A stretch of DNA of 64,000 bases, from assembly GCA_036245525.1 (NCBI GenBank), contig BTPG01000001.1:181953250-182017249 (forward strand), given 5' to 3'. The notes below the pieces were generated by a model. It was given only the letters and a program-made list of their open reading frames with translations. It did not search any database and had not been told where the DNA came from. Below are positions 1-11,071 of the stretch, one piece after another. Within the stretch, counting starts at the first letter, position 1; each line of letters begins with the position of its first letter. Position numbers and translations under genes: made by a program. Source of the stretch: Semisulcospira habei. Its lineage: Eukaryota > Mollusca > Gastropoda > Semisulcospiridae.

Positions 1-2
1 AC

Positions 3-146
3 CGGTATACAGACCCACACAGCCTGGCAGGCCACACTGTTGAGATCGCCGACGGGTTAGTGCAGCAGTTTCGGGTAAAGCGAGTTGTGGTCATAGCTAC
101 CAGGCCTAGATTTGTGCCAGAAGGATCCAGAAATATGAAGTCTTAA
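3..146 (+). CDS. Partial open frame at the window edge, unknown
   Basis: The frame is open from the first bases to a TAA at 144-146, about 47 codons. It contains a stretch reading VEIADGLVQQF followed by RVVVIATRPRF. This hydrophobic strand ending in Arg-Pro-Arg is loosely reminiscent of the SGNH-hydrolase-like fragments seen in some invertebrate retroelements, but that is only an impression. The stop overlaps the left end of a MITE fragment (143 onward), so the frame may be truncated by that insertion. It is too short to name. Confidence 0.25.
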   Translation, partial: RYTDPHSLAGHTVEIADGLVQQFRVKRVVVIATRPRFVPEGSRNMKS

Positions 147-273
147 CCCATATCATACTGAGGTTAAAAGCTTCCAATGTGTATCCTGCCATATGCATGC
201 TACATTATAGTACTTACAGATAAGGACATAGACCAAAGGCTTTAGTTCAAGGGCGGTGCCAGAATAGCTGGGC
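143..273. repeat. TTAA MITE family 2, truncated copy
   Basis: It starts at a TTAA (143-146) with the family's left end (CCCATATCATACTGAG type) and runs to the middle of the palindromic core (TGCCAGAATAGC), where it stops. Other copies lie at 14,181, 16,027, 18,370, 31,497 and 42,355. Confidence 0.7.
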
Positions 274-294
274 GTCCAAGGACAGACAGAAAAG

Positions 295-506
295 TCACTT
301 AGTAGGCAAAGAGTTAAAATGACCTTTAAGTGGGAGGGTGGAGAGTTCTGTGGACAAAGTCTCCAGCTTGGGGCATCCCGTCAGGCTCAGCACAGTAAGC
401 TTGGTCAGCGACTTGACGTCATCCGGCACCGTCACAAAGGCCTGGAAACTCAGGTCCAGTTTGATTAGTTCTGTCAGCGACTTGATTACACTAGGAAGGC
501 TGGAGC
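295..506 (-). CDS. LRR gene, last exon found
   Basis: This is the most 3' exon recognised of the minus-strand leucine-rich-repeat gene. The acceptor is a T-run followed by CAG just above 506, and the frame needs one base from the previous exon, which the 3,996-4,125 exon supplies. The roughly 70 residues contain two LRRs (LTELIKLDLSFQAF, LTKLTVLSLTGCPKL) and end at TGA (295-297). The stop lies about 20 bp from a MITE remnant. It is possible that the true exon ends at an earlier donor and that the last dozen residues are intronic read-through. Confidence 0.65.
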
Positions 507-531
507 CTGAAAAAAACACACCCAAACATCA

Positions 532-668
532 TGAACAACAAGGACTGAAGGCCAGCCAAATAAACAACAAAAACATTAACAAGGACTGAAGGTCAGCCAA
601 ATAAACAACAAAAAACATGAACAAGAAGGGCTGAAAGTCAGCCAAATAAACAGCAAAAACATTAGCAA
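532..668. repeat. Short minisatellite, about 46 bp x 3
   Basis: Three diverged head-to-tail units carry the common core AAGGACTGAAGGCCAGCC followed by AAATAAACAACAAAAAC. The array lies in an intron of the LRR gene. Confidence 0.7.
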
Positions 669-914
669 GAGGCAAATTTTACTGAGTGATGGGTACGATG
701 AACCGATTTCAATCTATTTCAAGACACATTTCCATATGGCCGTAGAGTTTAACCCCTTCACTGCCAACGGACGCAGACTGTTCCTGCAAACCTTGTTAAC
801 CCTTTGGCAGTTGGTATCAGTTTTCTGTCACTATGATTTCTACAGGACAATGGTACAATATGATACGAATATCTTAATTGGCCCAAAATGGAAAATTTGT
901 TTACAGCGGAATTC

Positions 915-1128
915 TTAACTCATTCAGCCCGACGCACGTATTTCGAACATTTTGGAGGCTTCATCTAACGACTAAACACCTGTTGCAGGAGATGGATCGA
1001 CCATGATAATTCAAAGGTAGTGCTAGATTAGCTTGATGCTGACAGGCGCCAAGCTAATCTGGCACTACCCTTGAATTATCATGGTCAACCTATCTCCTGC
1101 TGTAGTGCGTCAGGGCTGAATGGGTTAA
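915..1128. mobile_element. TTAA MITE family 1, full copy
   Basis: It is bounded by TTAA at 915-918 and 1125-1128, with inverted ends of the CTCATTCAGCC / GGCTGAATGGG type. Inside are inverted halves carrying CAGGAGATGG and ATGATAATTCAA around a core containing GCCAAGCTAATCTGGCACTA. It has no coding capacity. The TTAA target and C-rich ends suggest mobilisation by a piggyBac-type transposase, which is an inference. Confidence 0.75.
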
Positions 1129-1296
1129 AACAGACGCAAAAACAAATGTGAACATAAAACAAATAAATACATTTGACTGACTGGAACACACCCACCTATT
1201 ACAGTGAGAATGTGCACATAAATAACATCACAACCATCTGTAATGTTAATTTTCACCTAGAAAGAAAACATGCTTAAAATCTGAGACGACACTACC

Positions 1297-2290
1297 TTAT
1301 CTATCTATCTTGCCGACCGTTGGGGCACCACTGATGACGTGGCAACCAGCTCCCTCCTTTCCTCTCTGTTCTCTGCCATTCTTAGCGTATCGCCCAGCTT
1401 CAGTCCTGTCCACTCTGAGATATTGTCCTCCCATCATTTCCTCTGTCTTCCTCCTTGCACAGTGCCTTGCAGGATTGTTTTGGCAAGCTCTGCTGAACGC
1501 GTGACATGCCCATACCACTTCAGTTTGCGTTTTTTCATATTGGCTAATGGGTCTTCATAGGGCCCGATGGCTTGCCTGATTCTGCTTCCCACTTCCTCGT
1601 TCGTGATGTGATCTCTGTATGAAATGCAAAGCAGCCTTCGAAAACATCTCATTTCAGTAGCTTGTATCCTCCTTTCAAGGTCTGCTGTGAGGGTCCATGA
1701 CTCACAGGCATACAAGAACACTGCGATGACTAAGGAGCGCATCAGTCTGATCTTGGAGCAGAGTGTGATGTTTCTGTCCTTCCATATGGTCTTCAATCTT
1801 GTCAGTGCTGTTGTTGCCTGCGCGATCCTGGACAGTATTTCTGGTTTTGATCCCTCATCTGTCACAATGGCTCCTAAGTATTGAATTTATTAACCGTTTC
1901 CAGTTTTTGGCTTCCAATCATGACGTCAGTGCCAATGCCACTGGTGTTATTGGTCATCAGTTTGGTCTTCTCTGCACTGATTTCCATCCCATACACAATG
2001 GCTGTACTGTCCAGCCTTTCCACAAGCTGAGCTAGCTCCTTCTCTGTTCCTGCAAGGCCATCAATGTCGTCCGCAAAGCACAAGTTTGTGATTGTTCTGC
2101 CTCCAATACTGACAGTTCCTTCATGATCTTTCAGAGTGTCCGTCATGATTTTTTTCCAGGAAGATGTTGAAAAGAGTAGGTGAGAGCAAGCAGCCTTGTC
2201 TGACTCCGACTGTAGTCCTAAACCAGTTTCCTATGTTGCCGTTGAAGCAGACTGCGCTAGTGGCCTTGTTGTAAAGGTTTGATATGACTT
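1297..2290 (-). pseudogene. Non-LTR retrotransposon RT fragment, 5'-truncated
   Basis: On the minus strand the region encodes the C-terminal half of a LINE reverse transcriptase spread over several frames. RT motif B/C sequences (GVRQGCLLSPTLFNIF, then NLCFADDIDGL with the catalytic FADD) come first. They are followed by the conserved downstream region (LYACESWTLTADLERR, LKWYGHVTRSAELAKTIL). A frame change lies near 1,870 and another near 1,440. There is no endonuclease domain, so this is a typical dead 5'-truncated copy. It belongs to a different family from the intact LINE at 59.5-63.4 kb. Confidence 0.85.
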
Positions 2291-2466
2291 ATACCAGCCA
2301 AACACACACAACATTACCTGCCTCTTCAGCAAATTCATAGACCCGAGGCTGACATCTTGACCGTCTTCAAATGATCCCATGACTATAGGTCTATGGCATG
2401 ATAACGACTATGTTTTCTATTGCCATTTGACGCGGGACATAGGAATAATGGTTTGATGTTTGTTTA

Positions 2467-2469
2467 CAC

Positions 2470-2504
<35 letters not shown>

Positions 2505-2517
2505 CACATACACAAAT
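2467..2517. repeat. (CA)n microsatellite
   Basis: About 50 bp of nearly uninterrupted CA repeat. Confidence 0.9.
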
Positions 2518-2671
2518 CATCACACACACCACAGGTAACAGAAGCTATAATGAGTATAAATTTGTATCGACTTGTATGAGTATACATTAATATCACAGTC
2601 GTTGAAAATATAACAAAACTACGAAAAATTAAATTAAAGCCTGTATTAATATCCCCAATGTTCACATCGCC

Positions 2672-2957
2672 GAAGTTTACTTTGTGAAATGGACATCGCC
2701 AAGCTTTTACATCTCAATAGAAGTTTAATTTGTGAAATGGACATCACCAAGCTCTTGCATCTCAATAGAAGTTTAATTTGTGAAATGGACATCGCCAAGC
2801 TTTTGAATCTCAATAGAAGTTTACTTTGTGAAATGGACATCACCAAGCTTTTACATCTCAATAGAATTTTTCTTTGTGAAATGGACATTGACAAGCTTTT
2901 ACATCTCAATAGAAGTTTAATTTGTGAAATGGACATCGCCAAGCTCTTGCATCTCAA
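2672..2957. repeat. 48-bp minisatellite, about 6 copies
   Basis: The units contain GAAATGGACATCGCCAAGC followed by CTCAATAGAAGTTTA. Because 48 is a multiple of three, both strands are open and give artefactual 16-residue repeat proteins. Confidence 0.9.
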
Positions 2958-2959
2958 TA

Positions 2960-3725
2960 AGTCAAAGCCTTCTCACTGCCGCTGCCCAGTCAGGGTTGCC
3001 ATATTTTGGTGCATTCCCAAGCACGCCAGCTTGGTTTCAATTTCTCTCCATGATTCTACCCATACTATCACATTTTGTGTTATGTTTTGGTGTGGAGTGA
3101 TTACGTTAGATATATAACCCCTACATATACCTCTATTGTTGTGTAAGCCTCTCATTTTTATCAATCTGCTTTTTGTATTCAGCAGTCTAACGTTGTAGTC
3201 TGATCTTGAAGTCTGCTGAAAGCATCTGCAAACCAACTGTTGATTTCCCTTGGCCCTGGCCATTTTACTTCAAGGTATCCAGCATCAGTCATATTCCATT
3301 CTAAACACTACATGACAAAAATCACAAAAGTCACTAAAGATAATTCCTCAGCAGTAACAGAGACGTATTTCACTGAAAATGCCATGCAGCTGACCCACTC
3401 GCCATTTAAGTGTCCCTTGTTTGAATAGACTCAGTCTGACCAACCAATCAGAAGTGGCGAAGGCTGTAGGAACTTCGATGAGCAGTTTCCGTGATGTTCA
3501 AAGCAATTTAACAGCTTTGCCAAAGTGACCAAAGTAGTTTCACCGAAGTCTCCTGTGTGCCCTTTGGACATTTCGCGAAGAAAAACTTCGACATATTAAG
3601 ATGCAGCCTGGCCATCTACAGAAAAGAGGGTTCATGTAGCAACGAGGACAGGTGCTCATGGAAAGCCATGTCTCCAGCATGGGCTTGCAAGTGGCTACAT
3701 AAAAAACCCGTCAGACACGTGCATG
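2960..3725. other. No recognisable feature
   Basis: I see no gene, tandem array or known element in this intronic stretch. The open frames are short and lack splice context. Confidence 0.5.
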
Positions 3726-3729
3726 TCTA

Positions 3730-3885
3730 TTAACTCATTCAGTCCGACGAACGTATTTCCCAGATTTTGGAGGCGTCATCTAACGACTATGCGCCTGTTG
3801 CAGGAGATGGATTGACCATGATAATTCAAGAATTATCATGATTGACCCATTTCCTGCTGTAGCGCGTCAGGGCTGAGTGGGGTAA
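3730..3885. mobile_element. TTAA MITE family 1, internally deleted
   Basis: Both family-1 ends are present, but the palindromic core has been lost: the two ATAATTCAAG arms meet directly at about 3,825-3,835. The right target site has decayed to GTAA. It lies in the intron 3' of the 3,996-4,125 exon. Confidence 0.7.
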
Positions 3886-3995
3886 CAGGAAAGAAACATG
3901 CTTTTGTAAACTGTTTGGACCTAATATTCTTAAGCGTGTTTCATGCATTTTCAAATGGCAGGCAGTCACCCTCAATACGGAACATAATCACTCAC

Positions 3996-4125
3996 CAGGG
4001 ATTTTGCCCACCTGCCCTAGGCGAGGAAAGCGAGCGACAAGTTTCTGATTGAGTTCCACGATACCCTCATTGTTCAGCTGCCCTGCCCCTTCCTTGTCAA
4101 CCATTGAAAACACTGCCGTCAACTC
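3996..4125 (-). CDS. LRR gene, inter-LRR exon
   Basis: This is a 130-nt exon with acceptor TTTATGACAG|GAG and a consensus donor CCTG|GTGAGT. It encodes about 43 residues beginning ELTAVFSMVDKEGAGQL and ending LGQVGKIP. It enters in phase 0 and leaves in phase 1, matching the exon at 9,255-9,660 upstream and the one at 295-506 downstream. DKEGAGQL resembles an EF-hand-like loop, but no complete EF-hand is visible. The evidence is splice sites and phase; transcription is not shown. Confidence 0.7.
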
Positions 4126-4179
4126 CTGTCATAAAAAACAAAGGAATTCTGTCAGTGTGGCAAAAGTCAAGGTAAGACA

Positions 4180-7100
4180 ACATATACATATGCCCATGCA
4201 TAGAGTTCACACAGGGTTTTTCTATGTTACGGTCTTGTCAGCGGTTTGTCTTGTGACAAATATGCCGGGTAGGCATGAGGCCACGTGCAATCATAGGGGA
4301 AGCGTTTTGCACAGGGGTTTTAGTGAGAGTTCAGGTGAACAGATCTGTAGGGAATTCAGTACGGGCTACTCTGTCAGTGTGGACGGACGTATGTTAGATA
4401 TACTAGCCGTATTCCAAGACTCTGAAAGCTAGAATTCAGGTATGTTTCTATGTGTATGTTTCCATATGTATGTTTCTATATGTATGTGTTTATATGTATG
4501 TGTCTATATGTTTCTATATGTATGTTTCTATATGTATGTTTCTATATGTATGTCTATATGTATGTGTCTATATGTATGTGTCAATATGTATGTTTCTATG
4601 TGTATGTGTCTATGTGTATGTTTCTATATGTATGTGTCTATATGTATGTGTCTATATGTATGTTTCTATATGTATGTGTCTATATGTATGTGTCTATATC
4701 TATGTTTCTATATGTATGTGTCTATATGTATGTTTCTATATGTATGTGTCTATATGTATGTTTCTATATGTATGTGTCTATATGTATGTGTCTATATGTA
4801 TGTGTCTATATGTATGTTTCTATATGTATGTGTCTATATGTATGTGTCTATATCTATGTTTCTATATGTATGTGTCTATATGTATGTTTCTATATGTATG
4901 TGTCTATATGTATGTTTCTATATGTATGTGTCTATATGTATGTTTCTATATGTATGTGTCTATATGCTATATGTATATGTATGTGTCTATATGTATGTTT
5001 CTATATGTATGTGTCTATATGCTATATGTATGTGTCTATATGTATGTTTCTATATGTATGTGTCTATATGTATGTTTCTATATGTATGTGTATATATGTA
5101 TGTTTCTATATGTATGTGTCTATATGTATGTTTCTATATGTATGTGTCTATATGTATGTGTCTATATCTATGTTTCTATATGTATGTTTCTATATGTATG
5201 TGTCTATATGTATGTTTCTATATGTATGTGTCTATATGTATGTTTCTATATGTATGTGTCTATATGCTATATGTATGTGTCTATATGTATGTTTCTATAT
5301 GTATGTGTCTATATGTATGTTTCTATATGTATGTGTATATATGTATGTTTCTATATGTATGTGTCAATATGTATGTTTCTATGTGTATGTGTCTATGTGT
5401 ATGTTTCTATATGTATGTGTCTATATGTATGTGTCTATATGTATGTTTCTATATGTATGTGTCTATATCTATGTTTCTATGTGTATGTGTCTATATGTAT
5501 GTTTCTATATGTATGTGTCTATATGTATGTTTCTATATGTATGTTTCTATATGTATGTGTCTATATGTATGTGTCTATATGTATGTGTCTATATGTATGT
5601 TTCTATATGTATGTGTCTATATGTATGTGTCTATATGTATGTGTCTATATGTATCTGTCTATATGTATGTGTCTATATGTATGTGTCTATATGTATGTGT
5701 CTATATGTATGTGTCTACATGTATGTGTCTATACGTATGTGTCTATATGTATGTTTATATATGTATGTGTCTATATGTATTTGCCTATATGTATGTTTAT
5801 ATATGTATATGTCTATATGTATGTGTCTATATGTATGTTTCTATATGTATGTTTCTATATGTATGTGTCTAAATGTATGTGTCTATATGTATGTTTCTAT
5901 ATGTATGTGTCTATATGTATGTGTCTATATGTATGTTTCTATATGTATGTGTCTATATGTATGTGTCTATATGTATGTTTATATATATATACATGTCTAT
6001 ATGTATGTGTCTATATGTATGTGTCTATATGTATGTGTCTATATGTATGTGTCTATATGTATATTTCTATATGTATGTTTATATATGTATGTGTCTATAT
6101 GTATGTGTCTATATGTACGTGTCTATATGTATGTGTCTATATGTATGTGTCTATATGTATGTGTCTATATGTATGTTTATATATGTATGTGTCTATATGT
6201 ATGTGTCTATATGTATGTTTCTATATTATGTTTCTATATGTATGTGTCTATATGTATGTGTCTATATGTATGTTTATATATGTATGTGTCTATATGTATG
6301 TTTCTATATGTATGTGTCTATATGTATGTGTCTATATGTATGTTTATATATGTATGTGTCTATATGTATGTTTCTATATTATGTTTCTATATGTATGTTT
6401 ATATATGTATGTGTCTATATGTATTTGCCTATATGTATGTTTATATATGTATATGTCTATATGTATGTGTCTATATGTATGTTTCTATATGTATGTTTCT
6501 ATATGTATGTGTCTAAATGTATGTGTCTATATGTATGTGTCTATATGTATGTTTATATATGTATGTGTCTATATGTATGTGTCTATATGTATGTTTATAT
6601 ATATATACATGTCTATATGTATGTTTCTATATGTATGTTTCTATATTATGTTTCTATATTATGTTTCTATATGTATGTGTCTATATGTATGTGTCTATAT
6701 GTATGTTTATATATGTATGTGTCTATATGTATGTTTCTATATTATGTTTCTATATGTATGTGTCTATATGTATGTGTCTATATGTATGTTTATGTATGTG
6801 TCTATATGTATGTTTCTATATTATGTTTCTATATGTATGTGTCTATATGTATGTGTCTATATGTATGTTTATATATGTATGTGTCTATATGTATGTGTCT
6901 ATATGTATGTGTCTATATGTATGTTTATATATGTATTATTTATAGCTACTGAGTTAAGATAGTATGCGTTTGTAAGAGTTAATTCGGTTGTGTAGTGTCG
7001 ACTGGTTTGGTTCAGTTGTGTTGGTTTGGACTTTGTTGAGACAACCGGTGATGTTCCTAGGTAGTTATTTGCCGAGATGGATAACTAAGGAATGTGAGGT

Positions 7101-7934
7101 ATGTATGCCTAAGTCATTATGAAGGTAGTACGTGGTTAAGTGTAGTCTTTTCCAATGTAGCAGTCCTTTTTGGTCTGGATTGCTTTTTCCAATGTATGGA
7201 ATAATATATGGCGAGCGTTAGGTTATAGTCTGTTTCAATGTAGTGACAGAGTTGCGGGGTGTTGCAAAGGTAGTTCGGGTTATGAAGCACGTGTGTGTGT
7301 GAATGAACGTGTGTGAGTTATGTGTATCAGCCACGTTACGTAATGTACCTCATATCATCCAATATGTGTGTGCTTAGCAAGTGTTATGATATTAGGACTT
7401 TATTGTACAGAGCTCTTGTGTGGAGCGGAGTGACGGACGCCGAGACGTCAGTCAACAGAGGCTACCGCCAAGTGACCTACTGCGAGATCATTTCTTCACT
7501 CAGGGAGTGAGCGACCGGTGCCGAGACACCCGGGTCAGCAGGGACTGCGCTACAGAGCGAGTCAGGAGGATGTCCACGGTACGAGAAACGGGACGACGGG
7601 GAAGCGTGCGATGAAAGACCTACACGCCTAGGCCTGGGAGGACAGAACGTTACCAAGCAAAAACACCAGTAAAACAGGTTGGATTGTGAGAGACAATTAC
7701 CTAGCCTGGCGTTTACATTGTGTATGTGTATGCGGTGTTGATGTGCTTGTAGTGAGAAGGGGTGGTGTACATAATCAATTGAGTGTTTTTGTTGTTCTGT
7801 TTATATAAAGGTCCATAGGAGAAATATGAGTTTTGTCGCGTGAATGCGCCCGACTGAGTCAGTGGCGGTGTATGTGTCTGTTGTGCAAGAGTCTGTACGT
7901 GTGACTGTGCGAGTCTGCGTGCGTTACACAGGCT
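4180..7934. repeat. Dispersed LTR-like repeat, copy A (interrupted by the 14-mer array)
   Basis: The stretches 4,180-4,440 and 6,943-7,934 are diverged homologues of 35,269-36,554. Shared anchors include CCGTATTCCAAGACTCTGAA, AGAATTCAGGTATGTTTCTA, GACGCCGAGACGTCAGTCA and GTCTGCGTGCGTTA. Copy A ends ..GCGTTACA and copy B starts TGTCGTTACACG, so a solo LTR with TG...CA ends is plausible but not proven. No protein is encoded. Confidence 0.6.
4441..6940. repeat. 2.5-kb array of 14-mers (TATGTATGTGTCTA / TATGTATGTTTCTA)
   Basis: The array is built almost entirely from two 14-bp units differing by one G/T, with rarer variants (CTATATGC insertions, TATTTGCC, TATATATATACATG). Since 14 is not a multiple of three and the unit lacks stops, all three forward frames are open for hundreds of codons; these are not genes. 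The rare variants recur at a fixed offset of about 646 bp (for example near 5,776 and 6,422), which shows a higher-order duplication. Confidence 0.95.
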
Positions 7935-7984
7935 CATGGGAACTTTTGCTTTTTGCTGAAAGAAGTTTCTTCATTTACATCCTT

Positions 7985-8590
7985 TACTACAGCTTTAACT
8001 AATTCCCGCATGACCTTACAATATCAGCTATTATAGCTTTAACTAATTCCCACATGACCTTATAATATCAGCTATTACAGCTTTAACTAATTCCCACATG
8101 CCCTTATAATATCAGCTATTACAGCTTTAACTAATTCCCACATGACCTGATTATATCAGCTATTACAGCTTTAACTAATTCCCACATGACCTGATTATAT
8201 CAGCTATTATAGCTTTAACTAATTCCCACATGCCCTTATAATATCAGCTATTACAGCTTTAACTAATTCCCACATGACCTGATTATATCAGCTATTACAG
8301 CTTTAACTAATTCCCACATGACCTTATAATATCAGCTATTACAGCTTTAACTAATTCCCGCATGACCTTATAATATCAGCTATTACAGCTTTAACTAATT
8401 CCCACATGACCTTATAATATCAGCTATTACAGCTTTAACGAATTCCCACATGCCCTTATAATATCAGCTATTACAGCTTTAACTAATTCCCACATGACCT
8501 GATTATATCAGCTATTACAGCTGTAACTAATTCCCACATGACCTGATTATATCGGCTATTACAGCTTCAACTAATAAACACATGACCTTA
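7985..8590. repeat. 44-bp minisatellite, about 13 copies
   Basis: The unit contains CAGCTTTAACTAATTCCCAC, then ATGACC and TTATAATATCAGCTATTA. It lies about 50 bp beyond the right end of dispersed repeat copy A. Confidence 0.9.
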
Positions 8591-8762
8591 TATTTATCTT
8601 CTATCACATCTTTTTACTGAAACACCTATTTGTCACTTGTTTGCTCAGCATGGAGAGGTACCAAGGACTTTCACTGAAACACCTATTTATCAATATTATT
8701 GTTTGCTCAGCAAGGAGAGGAACCATGGACTTTTTATCACCTATTTATCAACTGCAGGATTG

Positions 8763-8910
8763 TTAACTCTTGGCTGTCTGTAGCTCTTTTTGTTGCAATG
8801 ATTCTTGCAGGAATCACCGTGACAAAAGTGCTATGAACTGCAAAAGGGTTAGTCCCTTTGTGCATGCAGTTTTCAGTACTGTGAACAGTGCTGGTGACAC
8901 AAAGGATTAA
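8763..8910. repeat. TTAA hairpin family 3, diverged copy
   Basis: It carries the left-end type GTTAACTCTTGGCTGTCTGT and an inverted TTTTTGTTGCAATGATT / AATCACCGTGACAAAAG pair. Related copies lie at 12,252 and 31,417. Confidence 0.5.
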
Positions 8911-9048
8911 ACCATTTAGTCCTGACACACTAGCAGGAGACAGATCGACCTTGAATTATTATAGTCAATCCGTCTCCTGCAACTCATCTATTGTTGTTTG
9001 GTGACAACTCCAAATTTGGAAAATGCGGCTGTGGGTTAAATGGGTTAA
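8907..9048. mobile_element. TTAA MITE family 1, diverged short copy
   Basis: It is bounded by TTAA at 8,907 and about 9,045, with CCATTTAGTCCTGACACAC at the left. The core is deleted. It shares the TTAA at 9,045-9,048 with the next copy. Confidence 0.6.
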
Positions 9049-9242
9049 CCCATTCAGCCCTGACGCACTACAGCAGGAGATGGGTCGACCATAATAATTC
9101 ATGGGTAGTGCCTGTCGGCGCCAAGCTAATCTGGCACTGCCCTTGAATTATCATGGTTGATCCATCTCCTGCTACTGGTGCATAGTCGTTAGATGACGCC
9201 TCCCAAATTTGGGAAATACGGCCGTCGGGCTGAAGGAGTTAA
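9045..9242. mobile_element. TTAA MITE family 1, full copy
   Basis: TTAA lies at both ends, with CCCATTCAGCCCTGACGCAC at the left and CGTCGGGCTGAAGGAG at the right. The core, including GGCGCCAAGCTAATCTGGCA, is present. Its right edge lies 12 bp from the donor of the adjacent LRR exon, inside the intron. Confidence 0.8.
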
Positions 9243-9254
9243 AGAGTTTTTCAC

Positions 9255-9660
9255 CTGTTGTGTGAGAGAAGACATGGCTGTTGACTTCTGTGCAAAATTC
9301 AGGAATGCCGTGAGTGAAAGACCAGCGCTTGTGGAGGTCAAGGGAGGCAACAAAGGCACACCAGCCAGATTTAACACCGTCAGAGGCAGCTGCGCCAACT
9401 TGTCAGGCAAGGTCGTGAGGACGTTATGATTCAGTGACAACTTTTGCAGCTTGAGCCCGAGAAGCAAGTCGAGTGATTTCACCGTTCCGATGTTGTCAGC
9501 CGTTAACTCAGCGAAGTCTGCGCCCAGTTTGCTCAGCGTCGGTGGCAGCTGGTTTAATGGATTGTTGGAGATGTTAAGAGAGATGAGGCTAGGCTGTAAG
9601 TTGTCCGTCAACTCAATGGATTTCAGCTGATTGCCACTCACGTCTAGAACAGCCAGCATC
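9255..9660 (-). CDS. LRR gene, main LRR exon
   Basis: This is a 406-nt exon. The acceptor is TTTCTCTCCTGCAG|G and the donor is ACACAACAG|GTGAAA. It encodes 135 residues plus the last base of a codon. At least four leucine-rich repeats are visible: LAVLDVSGNQLKSI, SLISLNISNNPLNQLP, LQKLSLNHNVLTTLP and PLTVLNLAGVPLLPP. These are typical solvent-exposed binding arcs with the LxxLxLxxNxL pattern. Phase is 2 in, 0 out, consistent with neighbouring exons. The 22-residue LRR spacing is kept across the junction with the 12,735-13,060 exon, which independently supports that splice. Confidence 0.8.
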
Positions 9661-9821
9661 CTGCAGGAGAGAAAACAATCATCTTTGCGTTATGAAATTT
9701 TCATCTCACCATGGTCAACGTTTTCACAAAATGATGTGTGCACTTGAAATGACAATCACCTTTACATTATGAAATGTTCAGCTTCAGGGCTAAAGTTTTC
9801 ACAAAATGATGTAAACACTTG

Positions 9822-9995
9822 ATGGTTGGTTGTACATTGCTTAATGTCCCGACAGCAACAAGACTTTCTCAGGACGTGCCTGCACTGCTTGTTTAAAAAA
9901 AAAAAAAACTAAATGGATTGAATGTATGTCACCAGCCGGTTTAATACGCTAAATAAACCTAAGACCATTTAGCAACACATATCCAATATCAAGAG
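9822..9995 (-). mobile_element. SINE 3' fragment
   Basis: This is a diverged copy of the tRNA-derived SINE body seen at 10,280. It contains TGTACATTGCTTAA, CAGCAACAAG and ACGTGCCTGCACTGCTTG, and ends at AATATCAAGAGCT. It is truncated. Confidence 0.8.
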
Positions 9996-10095
9996 CTAAT
10001 AATAATAATAAATAATAATACCGTTATTATATAGGCGCTTTTTCTCAATTTTTAGGCGAATCGACTCAAAGCGCCGCGAACTGAAACCCAACATG
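9996..10095 (-). repeat. (AAT)n followed by a LINE-like 3' tail
   Basis: AATAATAATA runs are followed by CCGTTATTATATAGGCGC, which resembles the 3' ends of the CR1-like copies at 32.2 and 33.9 kb (ATTATTAT, then a GCGC-containing tail). It is probably a tail-only insertion. Confidence 0.4.
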
Positions 10096-10279
10096 CACAT
10101 TCACGTAACAGACACGGATTTACGCCATTTAAGACAAACACAGTACAAGACAGACGAAGAGCCAGTTCAGCTACTGAAGTTACAGAGATTTTTAATCGCT
10201 TGTATTTTAAATTTGTAAAGTGGCCTGAAACCTGTACCAAAGTGTGGGGGGTGGGGGGTGGGGTGGGGGGGGGGTGGAA

Positions 10280-10830
10280 GATTGATTGTACATTGCTTAA
10301 CGTCCCGACAGCAACAAGGCTTTCTCAGGACGTGCCTGCACTGCTTGTGAAAAAAAATAAATAAATAAACAGAAAATTGAATGTATGTCGCCAGCCGGTC
10401 AAATACGTTAAATAAACCTACAACATGGGGCCTAAATAAAGCTAAGACCATTTAGCAACACACATCCAATATCAAGAGCTACAGGCAGTGCAGACAGTAG
10501 GGAGAGTTTTAAAAAGGCAAATACAGGTGAATGGACAAAGGGTAGACAGAAACACATGCCCCAGAATAGAGAGAAAAACCCACCCTGTGGGGCTGACCAG
10601 GGTGACCCTGGGAACTAAAAAATACCTAACCCCACCCAAGTCCCCCAAGGCAGACCCGGGTGGGGTAGGGGGTGGAAGAACCGGAGTACCCGGAGAAAGA
10701 ACCCCTGACGGTCCGCCCGAATTAACGGTGACACTTACCAGAGGAGAAAAGTCCGACGCCGGAACCCGGTATCGAACCTCGCACCTTTGGCATTGGTGGT
10801 AGGCGCCTTAACCACTGCGCCACGGACCGC
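10280..10830 (-). mobile_element. Full-length tRNA-derived SINE
   Basis: Read on the minus strand, it begins with a tRNA-like head containing an exact A box (TGGCGCAGTGG) and B box (GGTTCGATACC). A conserved body follows (GGGGCATGTGTTTCTGTCTA, then GTCCTGAGAAAGCCTTG), and it ends in a short CAAT-type tail. It is about 550 bp. Related copies at 9,822, 10,831, 17,557 and 44,767 lack the head, as expected for 5' truncation during target-primed reverse transcription. Confidence 0.85.
10768..10822 (-). promoter_or_regulatory. RNA polymerase III internal promoter (A and B boxes) of the SINE
   Basis: The A box TGGCGCAGTGG maps to 10,812-10,822 and the B box GGTTCGATACC to 10,768-10,778, both on the minus strand. 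Both match the tRNA consensus. Whether this copy is transcribed is unknown. Confidence 0.8.
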
Positions 10831-11015
10831 TACAGGCAGCGCAGACAGTAGGGAGAGTTTAAAAAAGGAAAATACAGAAGAATGGACCAAGGGTAGACAG
10901 AAACACATGCCCCAGAATAGAGGGGAAAACCCACCCTGTGGGGCTGACCAGGGTGACCCTGGGAACTAAAAAGTAGTTAACCCACCCAAGTCCTCCAGGG
11001 CAGACCCAGGTGGTT
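10831..11015 (-). mobile_element. Second SINE copy, body only
   Basis: It directly abuts the full-length SINE and repeats the body from CTACAGGCAGCGCAGACAG to CAGACCCAGGTGG. It lacks both the tRNA head and the 3' tail, suggesting a partial dimer or template switch. Confidence 0.75.
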
Positions 11016-11071
11016 GTGTAAGCATTTGAAATGACAATGCGTGTGTACACAGAATTCTGTTGAAACGTTCA

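Noticed and set aside
4442..6962. Overlapping ORFs of 359-836 codons rich in Tyr/Val/Cys/Met
   Set aside because: They are read-throughs of the 14-mer array in all three frames; the unit simply lacks stop codons.
7985..8590. CRISPR-like array
   Set aside because: The repeats are contiguous with no unique spacers, and the genome is eukaryotic; it is a minisatellite.
10733..10830. tRNA gene on the minus strand
   Set aside because: A and B boxes are perfect, but the sequence runs directly into a SINE body and lacks a cloverleaf acceptor end; it is a tRNA-derived SINE head.
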